A stretch of 64,000 bases of DNA from NCBI RefSeq assembly GCF_004340205.1, contig NZ_SLWB01000004.1:1-64000 (forward strand), in the 5' to 3' direction. Source of the stretch: Acetobacteroides hydrogenigenes (GTDB lineage Bacteria; Bacteroidota; Bacteroidia; Bacteroidales; ZOR0009). The notes beneath the pieces are model-generated. The model saw nothing but the letters and a program-made list of their open reading frames with translations. It was not told where the DNA came from and searched no databases. Positions 54,498-63,511 of this stretch are shown here, piece after piece (the first letter of the stretch is position 1; the number at the start of each line of letters is the position of its first letter). Position numbers and translations under genes: made by a program.

Positions 54498-54896
54498 CAT
54501 TATGCATACATAAAAGGTAGCTGCAAACCTGCGGCAAGCCATTATGCATACATAAAGGGTCGCTGCAAACCTGCGGCAAGCCATTATGCATGCATAAAGG
54601 GTCGCTGCAAACCTGCGGCAGGCAATTATGCATACATATTTGGCTGCTGCAACTCTGCGGCAATAAATTATGTATGCATAATACGCTTTTGCAATGCATC
54701 AGCAAGCCAATCCCTATAGGGAATGGGCTGCTGCAGCTCTGCGGCAAGCAAATCCTCATAGGGATTGGGTCGCTGCAAGTCTGCGGCAGGCAAATCCTCA
54801 TAGGGATTGGGTCGCTGCAAGTCTGCGGCAGGCAAATCCTCATAGGGATTGGGTCGCTGCAGCGCTGCGGCAGGAAAATCCCCATAGGTATTGGCC
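54498..54896. repeat. Hairpin array D: nine to ten units, exact 42-nt period
   Basis: CTGCGG occurs at 54529, 54571, 54613, 54655, (degenerate 54697), 54739, 54781, 54823 and 54865, each 42 nt apart. The GC-rich dyad is GCTGCA-nnnn-TGCGGC. The second dyad, 21 nt away, has two forms: TTATG-CATA-CATAA in the first five units and AATCC-TCATA-GGATT in the last five, both arms switching together. Unit 5 carries the second dyad in inverted form (TTATGTATGCATAA). Because 42 is a multiple of three and stops are rare, long frames are open here on both strands; they are artefacts. Confidence 0.9.
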
Positions 54897-54936
54897 AAAC
54901 CCCGAAGGTGCAGCACGGAATATCGCCGATTCTTGC

Positions 54937-54944
54937 TATACTTG
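54937..54944 (+). promoter_or_regulatory. Candidate -7 box of the SDR gene
   Basis: TATACTTG, one mismatch to TAnnTTTG, 22 nt before the ATG at 54967. It supports that start over frames extending back into array D. Confidence 0.45.
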
Positions 54945-54966
54945 CACCGCCATCATCCTAGAAAGC

Positions 54967-55632
54967 ATGAAGAAAAAAGCGCTAGTGGTAGGCGCAGGCT
55001 CCGATATGGGGCGCTGCATCATCAATCGGCTCGGCAGCGAGTACGATATCTGCTATACCTACCGATCGAAAAGGGACAACCTACCCGAAGGAACCTCATT
55101 CCAGCTAGATATTACCAACATTGAAGCGATCGAAGCGGTTTTCGCGCAGATCGGAGCGCTGGACCTAATCGTAACCGCCTCGTTCCCGTACATCAACACC
55201 AGCCTCGACTCGCTGGATGATTATACCATGATGGAGCGCTACCTGCGCGGCTACGTGGCCATCTTCACGCTGGCCAAGAAGCACCTCAACAAGGGCGGGC
55301 TGCTGGTGAACCTGCTGGGGCAGAGCGCCGACTTCGGACTACCCTCGGCGCCGCACTACGGCGCCAGCTTCGCCTACATCGACAATTTGGCCAAGAGCTA
55401 CAACGCCCGCTACGGCCGTCAGGGGCTGATGAACGTGTTCAACCTGCAGCTGGGCCCGGTGGAAACCGCCCTCTGGGCAGGGGTGAGCGCCGACGAGCGC
55501 AAGTATTTCGAGGATCGAGTACAAGCGTTTATCGATCCTAAAGAGGTAGCCGAGCTTATCTACAACGTTGCCCGAATGAAGATGATCCCCACCAAGCTGG
55601 TGCTCGACGGCTACTTTAGCCTACCCATATAA
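54967..55632 (+). CDS. Short-chain dehydrogenase/reductase family protein
   Basis: A 221-residue Rossmann-fold protein from ATG 54967. The cofactor motif is VVGAGSDMGRCI rather than the usual TGxxxGIG. Catalytic residues appear as the Ser in LLGQSADFG and the Tyr in PHYGASFAYIDNLAKSY (Y...K pattern with YxxxxA spacing less classical). The frame can be read back into array D, but that part is repeat translation. It ends 6 nt before an EamA transporter gene. Substrate is unknown. Confidence 0.85.
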   Translation: MKKKALVVGAGSDMGRCIINRLGSEYDICYTYRSKRDNLPEGTSFQLDITNIEAIEAVFAQIGALDLIVTASFPYINTSLDSLDDYTMMERYLRGYVAIFTLAKKHLNKGGLLVNLLGQSADFGLPSAPHYGASFAYIDNLAKSYNARYGRQGLMNVFNLQLGPVETALWAGVSADERKYFEDRVQAFIDPKEVAELIYNVARMKMIPTKLVLDGYFSLPI

Positions 55633-55638
55633 AAAGCC

Positions 55639-56580
55639 ATGAGCAATAGAAAAGGGGCCACGCTGCTCTTCATCGGATGCCTTTTGATGGGCTCCATGGG
55701 CACCTTCGCCAACTTCGTGCAGGGCACCCATCCGCTAAACATCCTGCTGATGCGCTACGGCTTTGCCCTTGCCGGGCTGCTGGTTATTCTGCTGATGCAA
55801 TTCATCATTTCAACGGATAAGGCCAAGCAGTACGTTAGCCTCAACTGGAGCGCCGCAAAGGCATCGCCCAAGGTGTACCTGCTCACGGGGCTGGTGTCGG
55901 CGCTGGTGATGGCCACCTACGTCATGGGTACGCTCCTCTTCTCGGTAGGCCTAAGCGTGGTGATGCTCTACACCGCCACCATCTACCTGCCGTTCACCGA
56001 AAAGATTATACGCCGATACTTCATCCCCAACCTTAAGCGGTCGACCTTTGGAAGTCGGTACTACCTCTCATCGGCCATCAACCTGCTAGGGCTACTGCTT
56101 ATTGTAGGCGCAAGCCTTTCGGACACCAAGCTGAGCATCCTCGGGCTGATTTCGGCGCTATCGTCCGGCTTCCTCTTCAGCATCCTGATGGTGCAGGTTA
56201 GGGCCATGAAGGGCTGCGGCATCGATGCCGAGCACACGCTCGTAAGCGGGGCGCTAGTCGGCTTTACGCTATTTCTGCCCGCAGCGTTTATGCTCCCCAT
56301 ATCGTTCACCACCTACAACATCTTCGCCGCAAGCGGGCTTGGCGTGCTGGCAACCGCCATTGGCGGCATCTTCTACTTTAAGGGATTTAGCGCTGTGCGC
56401 CCCGACCTAGCCCCGCTCCTCGCCTACTTCGAGCCCATCTTTGGGTCGATGCTGGCGCTCATCTTCCTTGGCGAACGCTACAGCCTACTGGCAGTAGCCG
56501 GGGTTATTCTGATTATAGGCACCAGCTTTGCCTACACCTACCTTACCCGAAGCGAGAACAGCCCACAAGGCGAACGCTAA
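55639..56580 (+). CDS. EamA/DMT family transporter
   Basis: A 313-residue inner-membrane protein with ten predicted helices in two repeats, typical of the drug/metabolite transporter superfamily (start LLFIGCLLMGSMGTFANFV; second EamA repeat with LLAYFEPIFGSMLALIFLGE near residue 265). Substrate is unknown. It probably forms an operon with the SDR gene upstream (6-nt gap). Confidence 0.9.
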   Translation: MSNRKGATLLFIGCLLMGSMGTFANFVQGTHPLNILLMRYGFALAGLLVILLMQFIISTDKAKQYVSLNWSAAKASPKVYLLTGLVSALVMATYVMGTLLFSVGLSVVMLYTATIYLPFTEKIIRRYFIPNLKRSTFGSRYYLSSAINLLGLLLIVGASLSDTKLSILGLISALSSGFLFSILMVQVRAMKGCGIDAEHTLVSGALVGFTLFLPAAFMLPISFTTYNIFAASGLGVLATAIGGIFYFKGFSAVRPDLAPLLAYFEPIFGSMLALIFLGERYSLLAVAGVILIIGTSFAYTYLTRSENSPQGER

Positions 56581-56675
56581 AGCATAAGCAGCAAGCTTCC
56601 GCACGCCCATTATCTACCCATTTCGGGTAGCCGAGCCCTCTTTTTTCATAAAAAAACTACCACCACCGTAAGATT

Positions 56676-56719
56676 ACTATAAAAATAGTTGCAATTACTA
56701 TTTTTATAGTATAGATTTG
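56676..56719 (+). promoter_or_regulatory. BlaI-type operator pair and promoter
   Basis: Two copies of an ACTAT/ATAGT dyad, one the reverse complement of the other (ACTATAAAAATAGT at 56676-56689, ACTATTTTTATAGT at 56697-56710). A -33 TTG (56689-56691) and -7 box TAGATTTG (56712-56719) are 20 nt apart, matching the Bacteroidota promoter. The second dyad fills the spacer and the first touches the -33 element, so a bound repressor would shut the promoter. The BlaI-type gene starts 25 nt after the -7 box. Confidence 0.75.
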
Positions 56720-56744
56720 TCTTATCGTAAAATTTGAATCAACA

Positions 56745-57116
56745 ATGGAAAAGCTAACACGACAAGAAGAAAAGGTAATGCAAGCGGTTTGGAAAACGGG
56801 CGAAGGCGCCATTAAGGACATCCTCGAAAACTACCCCGACAAGAAGAAGCCGCACTACAATACCCTTGCTACCGTGATTAAAATTTTAGAGCCCAAAGGC
56901 TACGTTGGCCATAAAACCTTTGGTAACGTAAACGTATACTTCCCGCTGGTAAAGCAGGAGGAGTACACCGCCCAGTTCCTTTCGGGATTTGTAAACAACT
57001 ACTTCGGCAACTCGTACAAGAACGTGGTATCGTTTTTTGCCCGTAATGAAAAGCTCAGCGAAGAGGACTTAAAGGATATCCTGGAAATGATCCAGAAAAA
57101 TAAGGAAAAGCCATGA
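56745..57116 (+). CDS. BlaI/MecI/CopY-family repressor
   Basis: A 123-residue winged-helix repressor: LTRQEEKVMQAVWKTGEGAI, then HYNTLATVIKILEPKGYVGHK (recognition helix) and a C-terminal dimerisation helix pair. BlaI-type proteins are released from DNA by a membrane peptidase partner. The following gene, overlapping by 4 nt, encodes such an M56 protein. A paired dyad just upstream is the likely autoregulatory operator. Confidence 0.93.
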   Translation: MEKLTRQEEKVMQAVWKTGEGAIKDILENYPDKKKPHYNTLATVIKILEPKGYVGHKTFGNVNVYFPLVKQEEYTAQFLSGFVNNYFGNSYKNVVSFFARNEKLSEEDLKDILEMIQKNKEKP

Positions 57117-59023
57117 CAACCGAATTCCTAATCTACCTAGCCAAGGTTGCGCTCAGCATCCTGCTGCTGATGGGGCTCTTTAAGCTAGCCCTTGCCGCCG
57201 ACCGATCGTTTGCCCGCAACCGCTTCTACCTAATGGGAGCCATCCTCTGGAGCATCGCCATACCGCTGCTTACCATGCAGCACGGCGAAACAGCAGAAGG
57301 AATGATGCCCGCCATCGTCATAACACCAACCTATACCATTAACCTGCCCGAGCTGGTAGTCACCGCGCAAGGAGCGGATGCGCAAGGTAGCGCTTGGGGA
57401 GATCCCACTACCATTATCCTCACCATCTACCTTACAGGTGTTGCCATCTTTCTTTTGCGGATGATGGGGTCGTATGCCCGCGTGCTCTACATCATCGCCA
57501 CTTCCAAGAATTATACTATCGATAGCTATACTATAAAGGTGACCCGTGCGGCCATCGCCCCTTTTGCCTTCTTCGGATGGATTGTCTTTCCCGAGAAGCT
57601 CATCGACCACCGCGACCTTACCAAGATGCTGCTCCACGAGCGCGTGCATAGCCGGCAGCTGCACTCCATCGACCTCCTCTTGGGCGAGTTTTTCGCGGTG
57701 TTCCAGTGGTTTAACCCGGCATCATGGATGCTCAAGAAGCTCATCACCGAGAACCATGAATACACGGCCGATCGTGCAGTGATCGATCTTGGGGTGAGCA
57801 GCTACGAGTACCAAGCATCGCTGGTGAATGCGACTGTAGGGCGCGAGGTTGTTCCGGTAAGCCACTTCAGCCTAATCCTTATTAAAAAACGCATTAAGAT
57901 GATGAACAAGACCAGTAATTCAATTTGGCTACGAGCAAAAGGAATACTCGTTCCAGTAGCATTCGTATCGGCGCTCGTGCTAACGTCGTTTACCGTGGAA
58001 ATGGGAGTTGATAAGATCTCTAAAGATAACGCAACTTCAACTTCGACCGATGCATCTACCAGTTTTACTCAATTAGCAAGTGAAGCAGCACTTCAGGATG
58101 ATAAGATCTACAATACTGCTGAAGTGATGCCCACCTTTAAAGGTAAAGAAGCAACCCTAGGCTTCCGAGAGTACATTGTTAAGAACCTTAAATATCCTGA
58201 GGTTGCTCTTAAAAACGGTATCCAAGGAAACGTCTATGTACAATTTGTTGTAGAAAAAGATGGTTCTGTTTCCAAAGTAAAGATTCTTAAAGGAGTTGAC
58301 CCCTCGCTGGATAAGGAGGCCATACGAGTAGTATCTCAAGCAACTGGATGGAAAGCAGGTGAAATAAAAGGGAAGCCTGTACGAGTTTCTTTCACATTCC
58401 CTATTAGGTATATGCTCTCCGATGGGGCAAAAGTCTCAAAAAAAGGTAAAGGTGAAGAAGAGGTTTTCTTTGTTGCCGAAGACATGCCCACCTTCAATGG
58501 GAAAGAAGCCAGCTTAGGCTTTAGGGAGTACGTAGGTGCAAACTTAAAATACCCAGAAGAGGCTGCAAAAAAAGGAATTCAAGGAACCGTATACGTACAG
58601 TTCATTGTGGAAGCATCAGGCGAAGTCTCTAACGTAAAAGTACTCCGAGGCACGGATCCTTCTCTTGACCAAGAAGCCATCCGAATCGTTAAGAATTCGC
58701 CCCGATGGACTCCTGGTAAGCAAAGAGGGGAAAACGTACGAGTATCATTTACCTTCCCTATTAAGTTTAAACTCGATGGGGCTTCCGAAACTACAAAAAC
58801 CAGCGAAGACTTCTCAAAGGTTCTCAAGATCGTCAACGGGAAAGAGTACACAGGAGATCTGAACAAGATTGAAATAGTTGATCAAATTACCGTTCTAAAA
58901 GGAGAAAAAGCCATTGCAAAGTATGGCGAGAAAGGTAAGAATGGGGTTGTCGAAATAACAGTCGTAGAAGGCACCTCTGAATCAAAGGTTCTAAATGGTG
59001 TGAACATTATTGGGGAAAAGTAG
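57113..59023 (+). CDS. M56 (BlaR1-like) membrane peptidase with two TonB C-terminal domains
   Basis: A 636-residue membrane protein. The N-terminal part has helices near 5-25, 40-55 and 100-118 and an M56 zinc site HERVH (175-179) with ENHEYTAD (213-220). A further helix (about 277-293) leads to two TonB_C-like domains (about 330-432 and 450-552; each with LKYPE, QGxVYVQF, VDPSLD or TDPSLD and RVSFTFPI). A tail (about 570-620) resembles a TonB-receptor plug motif (EKAIAKYGEKGKNGVVEIT). It overlaps the repressor gene by 4 nt. Signal is unknown; base composition is more AT-rich from about 57900 on. Confidence 0.9.
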   Translation: MTTEFLIYLAKVALSILLLMGLFKLALAADRSFARNRFYLMGAILWSIAIPLLTMQHGETAEGMMPAIVITPTYTINLPELVVTAQGADAQGSAWGDPTTIILTIYLTGVAIFLLRMMGSYARVLYIIATSKNYTIDSYTIKVTRAAIAPFAFFGWIVFPEKLIDHRDLTKMLLHERVHSRQLHSIDLLLGEFFAVFQWFNPASWMLKKLITENHEYTADRAVIDLGVSSYEYQASLVNATVGREVVPVSHFSLILIKKRIKMMNKTSNSIWLRAKGILVPVAFVSALVLTSFTVEMGVDKISKDNATSTSTDASTSFTQLASEAALQDDKIYNTAEVMPTFKGKEATLGFREYIVKNLKYPEVALKNGIQGNVYVQFVVEKDGSVSKVKILKGVDPSLDKEAIRVVSQATGWKAGEIKGKPVRVSFTFPIRYMLSDGAKVSKKGKGEEEVFFVAEDMPTFNGKEASLGFREYVGANLKYPEEAAKKGIQGTVYVQFIVEASGEVSNVKVLRGTDPSLDQEAIRIVKNSPRWTPGKQRGENVRVSFTFPIKFKLDGASETTKTSEDFSKVLKIVNGKEYTGDLNKIEIVDQITVLKGEKAIAKYGEKGKNGVVEITVVEGTSESKVLNGVNIIGEK

Positions 59024-59108
59024 GTATAGCTAATCATCCCCATAAACAAGACTAAATCATTCATTTTAAATATACACTTAATTAGGTTTCCCGAGTCAGC
59101 ATTTACTT

Positions 59109-59142
59109 AAAGCACCGCCGAAAACCACTTCGGTGGTGCTTT
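59109..59142 (+). terminator. Terminator after the M56/TonB gene
   Basis: Hairpin AAAGCACCGCCGAA...TTCGGTGGTGCTTT, about 85 nt after the stop; the T-run is only TTT. Confidence 0.7.
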
Positions 59143-59179
59143 CAATACTTAACCTGTATTTAACTAAATAACTTTTCCT

Positions 59180-60487
59180 ATGAGAAATCTAGCATTAGTC
59201 ACAGTAGCCTTTCTATTTATAGCTACATCAACTTACGCCCAAACAGGTAATACGCGCTACGGAACAACTCCAGAACAGCAAAACGAATGCCTAAGAAATC
59301 TTAGCATTTACATAGATTCCTTCAAAGAAGGAATCTATAAAGAGTCATATAAGTTTTGGAAAGCAGCGCACAAGGTTTGTCCCCTAAACGCTAGAGAAAG
59401 TCTATACCAAAATGGAGTAAAAATATACACCTATTTCTACGGGAATGCCACATCCGAAAAAGACAAACGAGCATACCTAGATACCATCATGAATCTCTAC
59501 GATCTTCGGATCAAACATTTCCCCAATAGCGAGAATGCCCTTCAAGACAAGGTAAATGCCTTTCTAAAGTTTTTCCCTGATGAACAAGAAAAATCACTCG
59601 CTTTAGTAGACAGCCTTTTTACCAAAAAAGGAAATAGTATTGACGGAGCATACGTGATCATCAAGATGCACCTCCTAAATAATCTACATAAAAATGGGAA
59701 AGTCGCCGAAAACCTCATCCTAGATTTTTATGCCAATGCCAACCAACTTTTCGAACAAAGAGCATCATCAAATAACGAATCAGACAAAAAACATAGAGAA
59801 AATCTAGATGCCATGTTTGTTCAAAGTGGCATTGCCAATTGCAATAATCTAACCAGCATATACGAGCCTCGCTTAGGTCAAAACACTAATGACATAGACC
59901 TAATAAAAAAAGTCATTTCGTTGTTTAAAGCCTTCTCTTGTAACACGTCTCCACTATACGAAAGAGCCATGAAAGAACTCCTAATACTTGAACCAACTTC
60001 ATCCAATATGCTTGCTATTGCCAACTTCTACTCTCAAAATGGCAGACTCAATGAAGCAGTACCTCATTTCTTAAAGGCTGTAGATGCTGAAAAAAATGAC
60101 AGTACAAAATCGAGAATATTGTTAGAAATAGCTTCTTTAAGTTTCAAAAACGGAGAAAAAGTTCAAGCTCGTGATTATGCAAAAAAGGCAATTACAGTTG
60201 ATGAATCAAATGGATATGCCTATCAGCTATTAGCTATAATATATGCGAATGAACGTTTTGGAAGCGATGAAGTTTTAAAACGTGCTCCCCTTATGCTTGC
60301 TGTAGACTATTTAAAAAAAGCAAAAGCAAAAAGCCCTGAAATTTCAGAAACCGCCGATAAACTTATTGAAAGTTATTCTGCCAATTTCCCAACAAAGCAA
60401 GATCTTTTTACCTACGCCTACGAATCTGGACAAGTTATCACAGTTGGTGGATGGATCAATGAAAAAACATCCATTAAAAGCAGATAG
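59180..60487 (+). CDS. Exported TPR-repeat protein (first of two)
   Basis: A 435-residue protein with a signal peptide (MRNLALVTVAFLFIATSTYA) and degenerate tetratricopeptide repeats, clearest at about 270-375 (SNMLAIANFYSQNGRLNEAVPHFLKAV, then DYAKKAITVDESNGYAYQLLAIIY). A conserved CPLNARESLYQNGVKIYTYF segment near residue 70 is typical of a Bacteroidales family of unknown function. Periplasmic location is expected. AT-richer codon use than the next gene. Confidence 0.83.
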   Translation: MRNLALVTVAFLFIATSTYAQTGNTRYGTTPEQQNECLRNLSIYIDSFKEGIYKESYKFWKAAHKVCPLNARESLYQNGVKIYTYFYGNATSEKDKRAYLDTIMNLYDLRIKHFPNSENALQDKVNAFLKFFPDEQEKSLALVDSLFTKKGNSIDGAYVIIKMHLLNNLHKNGKVAENLILDFYANANQLFEQRASSNNESDKKHRENLDAMFVQSGIANCNNLTSIYEPRLGQNTNDIDLIKKVISLFKAFSCNTSPLYERAMKELLILEPTSSNMLAIANFYSQNGRLNEAVPHFLKAVDAEKNDSTKSRILLEIASLSFKNGEKVQARDYAKKAITVDESNGYAYQLLAIIYANERFGSDEVLKRAPLMLAVDYLKKAKAKSPEISETADKLIESYSANFPTKQDLFTYAYESGQVITVGGWINEKTSIKSR

Positions 60488-60512
60488 AGAATACTAATTC
60501 AATAATTATCAG

Positions 60513-61940
60513 ATGAAAAAAATCGTAATCATAGCCTTTTTGCTGATTACCGCTACTACCCTCTTTGCCCAGCGCGAGGAGTACAACCACGCCATTATAA
60601 ACGACGACCGAGAGGCTATAATCAGGTTTGGCGAACAGCTGCTGTCAACCGGACAACCATCTAAAGAGGTATACCGTCGCTTGGCGCTTGCCTACAAGGA
60701 CAAGAACAGCTACAGCAAAAGCATCGACTACCTCAACCTGGCCTACCTACTCGACTCCAACGACGTAAAAACATCGTTGGCCCTAGGCGAGGCCTACCTG
60801 AACTATGGTGACGAAGATAAGGCGATGCTCTCCTTCATGAAGGTGCTAGACCTTGACAGCACCAACACCCAAGCGCTAAGCATTATGCTCAAGATTCACC
60901 TGAGCAACAACAATAAGCCAAGTGCTATACAAACAGCTATCAAGCTATGCGATATTGACAGCACCAATGCGGCGTACTTTCGTAACCTAGGTCGCCTATA
61001 CGAAACCTCTGGAGGAGTTAAGTATGCCCTACACTGCTACCTCAAAGCCGTAGAGCTTAACCCAACCCACTTGGGGAACATCATCCTGCTGAGCAATGCT
61101 CAGATTATGAATAACCAACTTGACAGCGCTATCCGAACCGTAAAAGGCGGACTAGCTATTGCCGGGAATCTTACGTCAAGATCGGCACTACTGCTACGCC
61201 GCAATCTGGCCAACGCCTACTACCGTAAGAAGGAGTACGACTCGTGCCTTGCCCAAATAAGTACATTAAAGGCTGATGGCGATACGCTGGAAGCCTACAA
61301 CTACAAGCTTGGAGGCTTTGCCAGCTTCAAAAAGGGTTTCTTTCTCGATGCCTCGGAAGACCTACAGGTTGTATACAACAAGAGCGAGGTTGGAGACAGC
61401 CTTAGCTTCGACATCCCTTTTTACCTAGGCAAGGCCTACTACGAGATAAACGACACTAAAAATGCCAACAAATACTTTTCGAAAGTAATTAAGAATCTAC
61501 AGCCCAACTACACCCAACTCTACAATGGGCACATGGCCTACGCTAAATCCCTTAGCCAAGGAAAGAGCTACAATTTAGCCATAGAGAATTTCAACAAGGC
61601 CAAGGAGTACGACCTCGAAAGTCCCGACCCCTACACCGAAATTGCCAACATCTATGAGCGTTCTTTTAAGGATTACAAGAAGGGAATAGAAGAGTTAACG
61701 AAATATCTGAATCTTGCCGAGAAGATGCGGTCTACAAATGGCTCCATTTCCTCCGAAATGGAAAGCAGCAGCAAATACATTAAGAAGCGAATCGAACGGA
61801 GTACCGAATCCTTCTTCTTTCAAAGCGGAGCCGACGGACAAAAGAAGGTTATCTTCGAAAAAAGGAACAATAAGGGCGAGGTAATCGAACGAAAAGAGAT
61901 GTCGCTGGATGAGTTCAAAAAGCAACGAAGCGTAAAATAA
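60513..61940 (+). CDS. Exported TPR-repeat protein (second of two)
   Basis: A 475-residue protein with a signal peptide (MKKIVIIAFLLITATTLFAQ) and about ten TPR units (for example LALAYKDKNSYSKSIDYLNLAYLLD, LGEAYLNYGDEDKAMLSFMKVLDLD, LGRLYETSGGVKYALHCYLKAVELN). The C-terminus is charged. It acts as a scaffold; partner unknown. It follows the other TPR gene by 25 nt and probably shares its transcript. Confidence 0.85.
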   Translation: MKKIVIIAFLLITATTLFAQREEYNHAIINDDREAIIRFGEQLLSTGQPSKEVYRRLALAYKDKNSYSKSIDYLNLAYLLDSNDVKTSLALGEAYLNYGDEDKAMLSFMKVLDLDSTNTQALSIMLKIHLSNNNKPSAIQTAIKLCDIDSTNAAYFRNLGRLYETSGGVKYALHCYLKAVELNPTHLGNIILLSNAQIMNNQLDSAIRTVKGGLAIAGNLTSRSALLLRRNLANAYYRKKEYDSCLAQISTLKADGDTLEAYNYKLGGFASFKKGFFLDASEDLQVVYNKSEVGDSLSFDIPFYLGKAYYEINDTKNANKYFSKVIKNLQPNYTQLYNGHMAYAKSLSQGKSYNLAIENFNKAKEYDLESPDPYTEIANIYERSFKDYKKGIEELTKYLNLAEKMRSTNGSISSEMESSSKYIKKRIERSTESFFFQSGADGQKKVIFEKRNNKGEVIERKEMSLDEFKKQRSVK

Positions 61941-61945
61941 CCATT

Positions 61946-61972
61946 TGAAGGGAGCCAACGGCTCCTTTCTTA
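61946..61972. terminator. Bidirectional terminator between converging genes
   Basis: Hairpin GGAGCC-AAC-GGCTCC with T-rich sequence on the plus side and AAGG text on the other, between the TPR gene and the DUF2062 gene. Confidence 0.6.
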
Positions 61973-62458
61973 CTTTCGAAGCCTCAGCAGCAGCGACGTA
62001 GCCAGTCCAAAGGTAGAAGCCACCACAACGGCAAGCGCAATGCTGCCCACCACGTACTGAAACAGCGCCGCCTGAAGCACATCGAGCCCAATGTTGGAAA
62101 GGGTAAACGCAATGGGCTTGCTCACGAATACGCCTCCAAAAATCACGCTGAAGTAAAGGATAAAGGGCGTCATGGGCGGTACGCTAAAGTAGCTTGCGGC
62201 AATAACCAGCGGCTTGTTCAACCTAAGTACAAAAGCAGCCGCAACCGCAACAATGGTCTGGAATCCCCACAGGGGAACTATCGAAATGAATATCCCCACG
62301 GCCACCGAAACGCTCTTGGTAAGATCGCTCTCGTTCGGATCGACAATAAGATTCTTGAACTTTACAAGGTGCTGCTTTAGCCTCTCTCTTCTCGATGTCT
62401 TTAAAGACTCCCCGCTAGGCCCATTCGGATCGTTAGGTGTTACAATGTTGCTGCTCAT
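61970..62458 (-). CDS. DUF2062 membrane protein
   Basis: A 162-residue protein with three or four hydrophobic helices. VSVAVGIFISIVPLWGFQTIVAVAAA, LRLNKPLVIAASYFSVPPMTPFI match DUF2062. The N-terminal 45 residues are polar and basic. Function is unknown; the family often accompanies glycosyltransferases or lipid genes, but no such gene adjoins here. Confidence 0.85.
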   Translation of the reverse strand: MSSNIVTPNDPNGPSGESLKTSRRERLKQHLVKFKNLIVDPNESDLTKSVSVAVGIFISIVPLWGFQTIVAVAAAFVLRLNKPLVIAASYFSVPPMTPFILYFSVIFGGVFVSKPIAFTLSNIGLDVLQAALFQYVVGSIALAVVVASTFGLATSLLLRLRK

Positions 62459-62610
62459 CCAACCGCTACTATTTTAATGGCAAAAGTAGCAAAAAAGAGC
62501 CCCCTAATGATGAGGTTAAGGTTAACTTTCATATATCGAGAGGTAAAACGAACAAAGCTACTGCTACCAAGTTTTAGTGTATACATTAGGAAACTAAAAC
62601 CATTAACAAA

Positions 62611-63477
62611 ATGAAAAAGATCTTACTTACCACTACCCTACTTATGCTACTGCTACCAGCCGTAGCAGCTACCGACACCACCGCCAAGGATAGCACCAAG
62701 CGCGCTTGGAAGGTTACCGGCGAAAGCAGCCTCGGCTTCTCGCAAGTGGCGCTCAGCAACTGGAGCGCTGGGGGCGAGAGTTCCTACTCGCTCAACGCGC
62801 TGGTAAACCTTAACGCCACCCGAACTTGGGGCCGAAACATCTGGCAGAACACGCTAAACATGGGCTACGGCATCCAACAAATGGAGCATCAGGGCACAAA
62901 AAAGCTGAATGATCAGCTCATCATAAATACCCAGTACGGCTATCGAGCTTCTGGCAAGTGGTACTACACCGGAAGGCTTAACCTGCAAACGCAGCTTACC
63001 AAAGGGTACGACTACAACGTAACGCCCAAACAGTTTACCTCTACCTGGTTTGCGCCCGCCTACCTGCTAGCATCGGTAGGTATGGAGTACATCAACACCA
63101 GCAAAACGCTAAGCGTGCTTATATCGCCTGCTACGGCCAAGTATACCATTGTTGATAACGGCTACCTATCGAGTATCGGCGCATTTGGCGTGAAGGTCGG
63201 CGAACGGAGCCGATCGGAGTTTGGTGGTGCGGCAATTGCCAAGTACAAAAAGGCAGACATCATCAAAAACGTAAACCTAGAAACTAGCCTCAGCCTGTTC
63301 TCCAACTACGGGGATAAGCCCCAGAACATCGACATCAGCTGGCAGCTGCTCGCCTTTATGAAGATCAACAAGTTCCTTTCTACCTCCATCTCCACCCAGC
63401 TGCTCTACGACGATAACGTGGACGGGGAGGTGCAGCTAAAGGAGATTCTTACCGTTGGATTGGCCTACACCTTTTAG
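62611..63477 (+). CDS. DUF3078 outer membrane-like protein
   Basis: A 288-residue protein with a signal peptide (cleavage near AVAATDT). WKVTGESSLGFSQVALSNWSAGGESSYSLN is the DUF3078 beginning, found almost only in Bacteroidota, followed by alternating beta strands ending in a terminal Phe (VGLAYTF), as in outer-membrane barrels. Function is unknown. It is a single gene. Confidence 0.87.
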   Translation: MKKILLTTTLLMLLLPAVAATDTTAKDSTKRAWKVTGESSLGFSQVALSNWSAGGESSYSLNALVNLNATRTWGRNIWQNTLNMGYGIQQMEHQGTKKLNDQLIINTQYGYRASGKWYYTGRLNLQTQLTKGYDYNVTPKQFTSTWFAPAYLLASVGMEYINTSKTLSVLISPATAKYTIVDNGYLSSIGAFGVKVGERSRSEFGGAAIAKYKKADIIKNVNLETSLSLFSNYGDKPQNIDISWQLLAFMKINKFLSTSISTQLLYDDNVDGEVQLKEILTVGLAYTF

Positions 63478-63511
63478 CGCTCTTTTGTGCTTATCCTGAT
63501 GCCAAAGATGG

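Noticed and set aside
54481-54961. Long open frames on both strands across array D (134 and 123 codons), with 14-residue repeats
   Set aside because: The 42-nt period keeps the frame open on both strands and the palindromes make the two translations alike. There is no signal peptide, domain or ribosome-binding context, so they are translations of a non-coding array.
54694-54966. Extension of the SDR gene into array D
   Set aside because: The added 91 residues are array repeats and the -7 box at 54937 lies after them.
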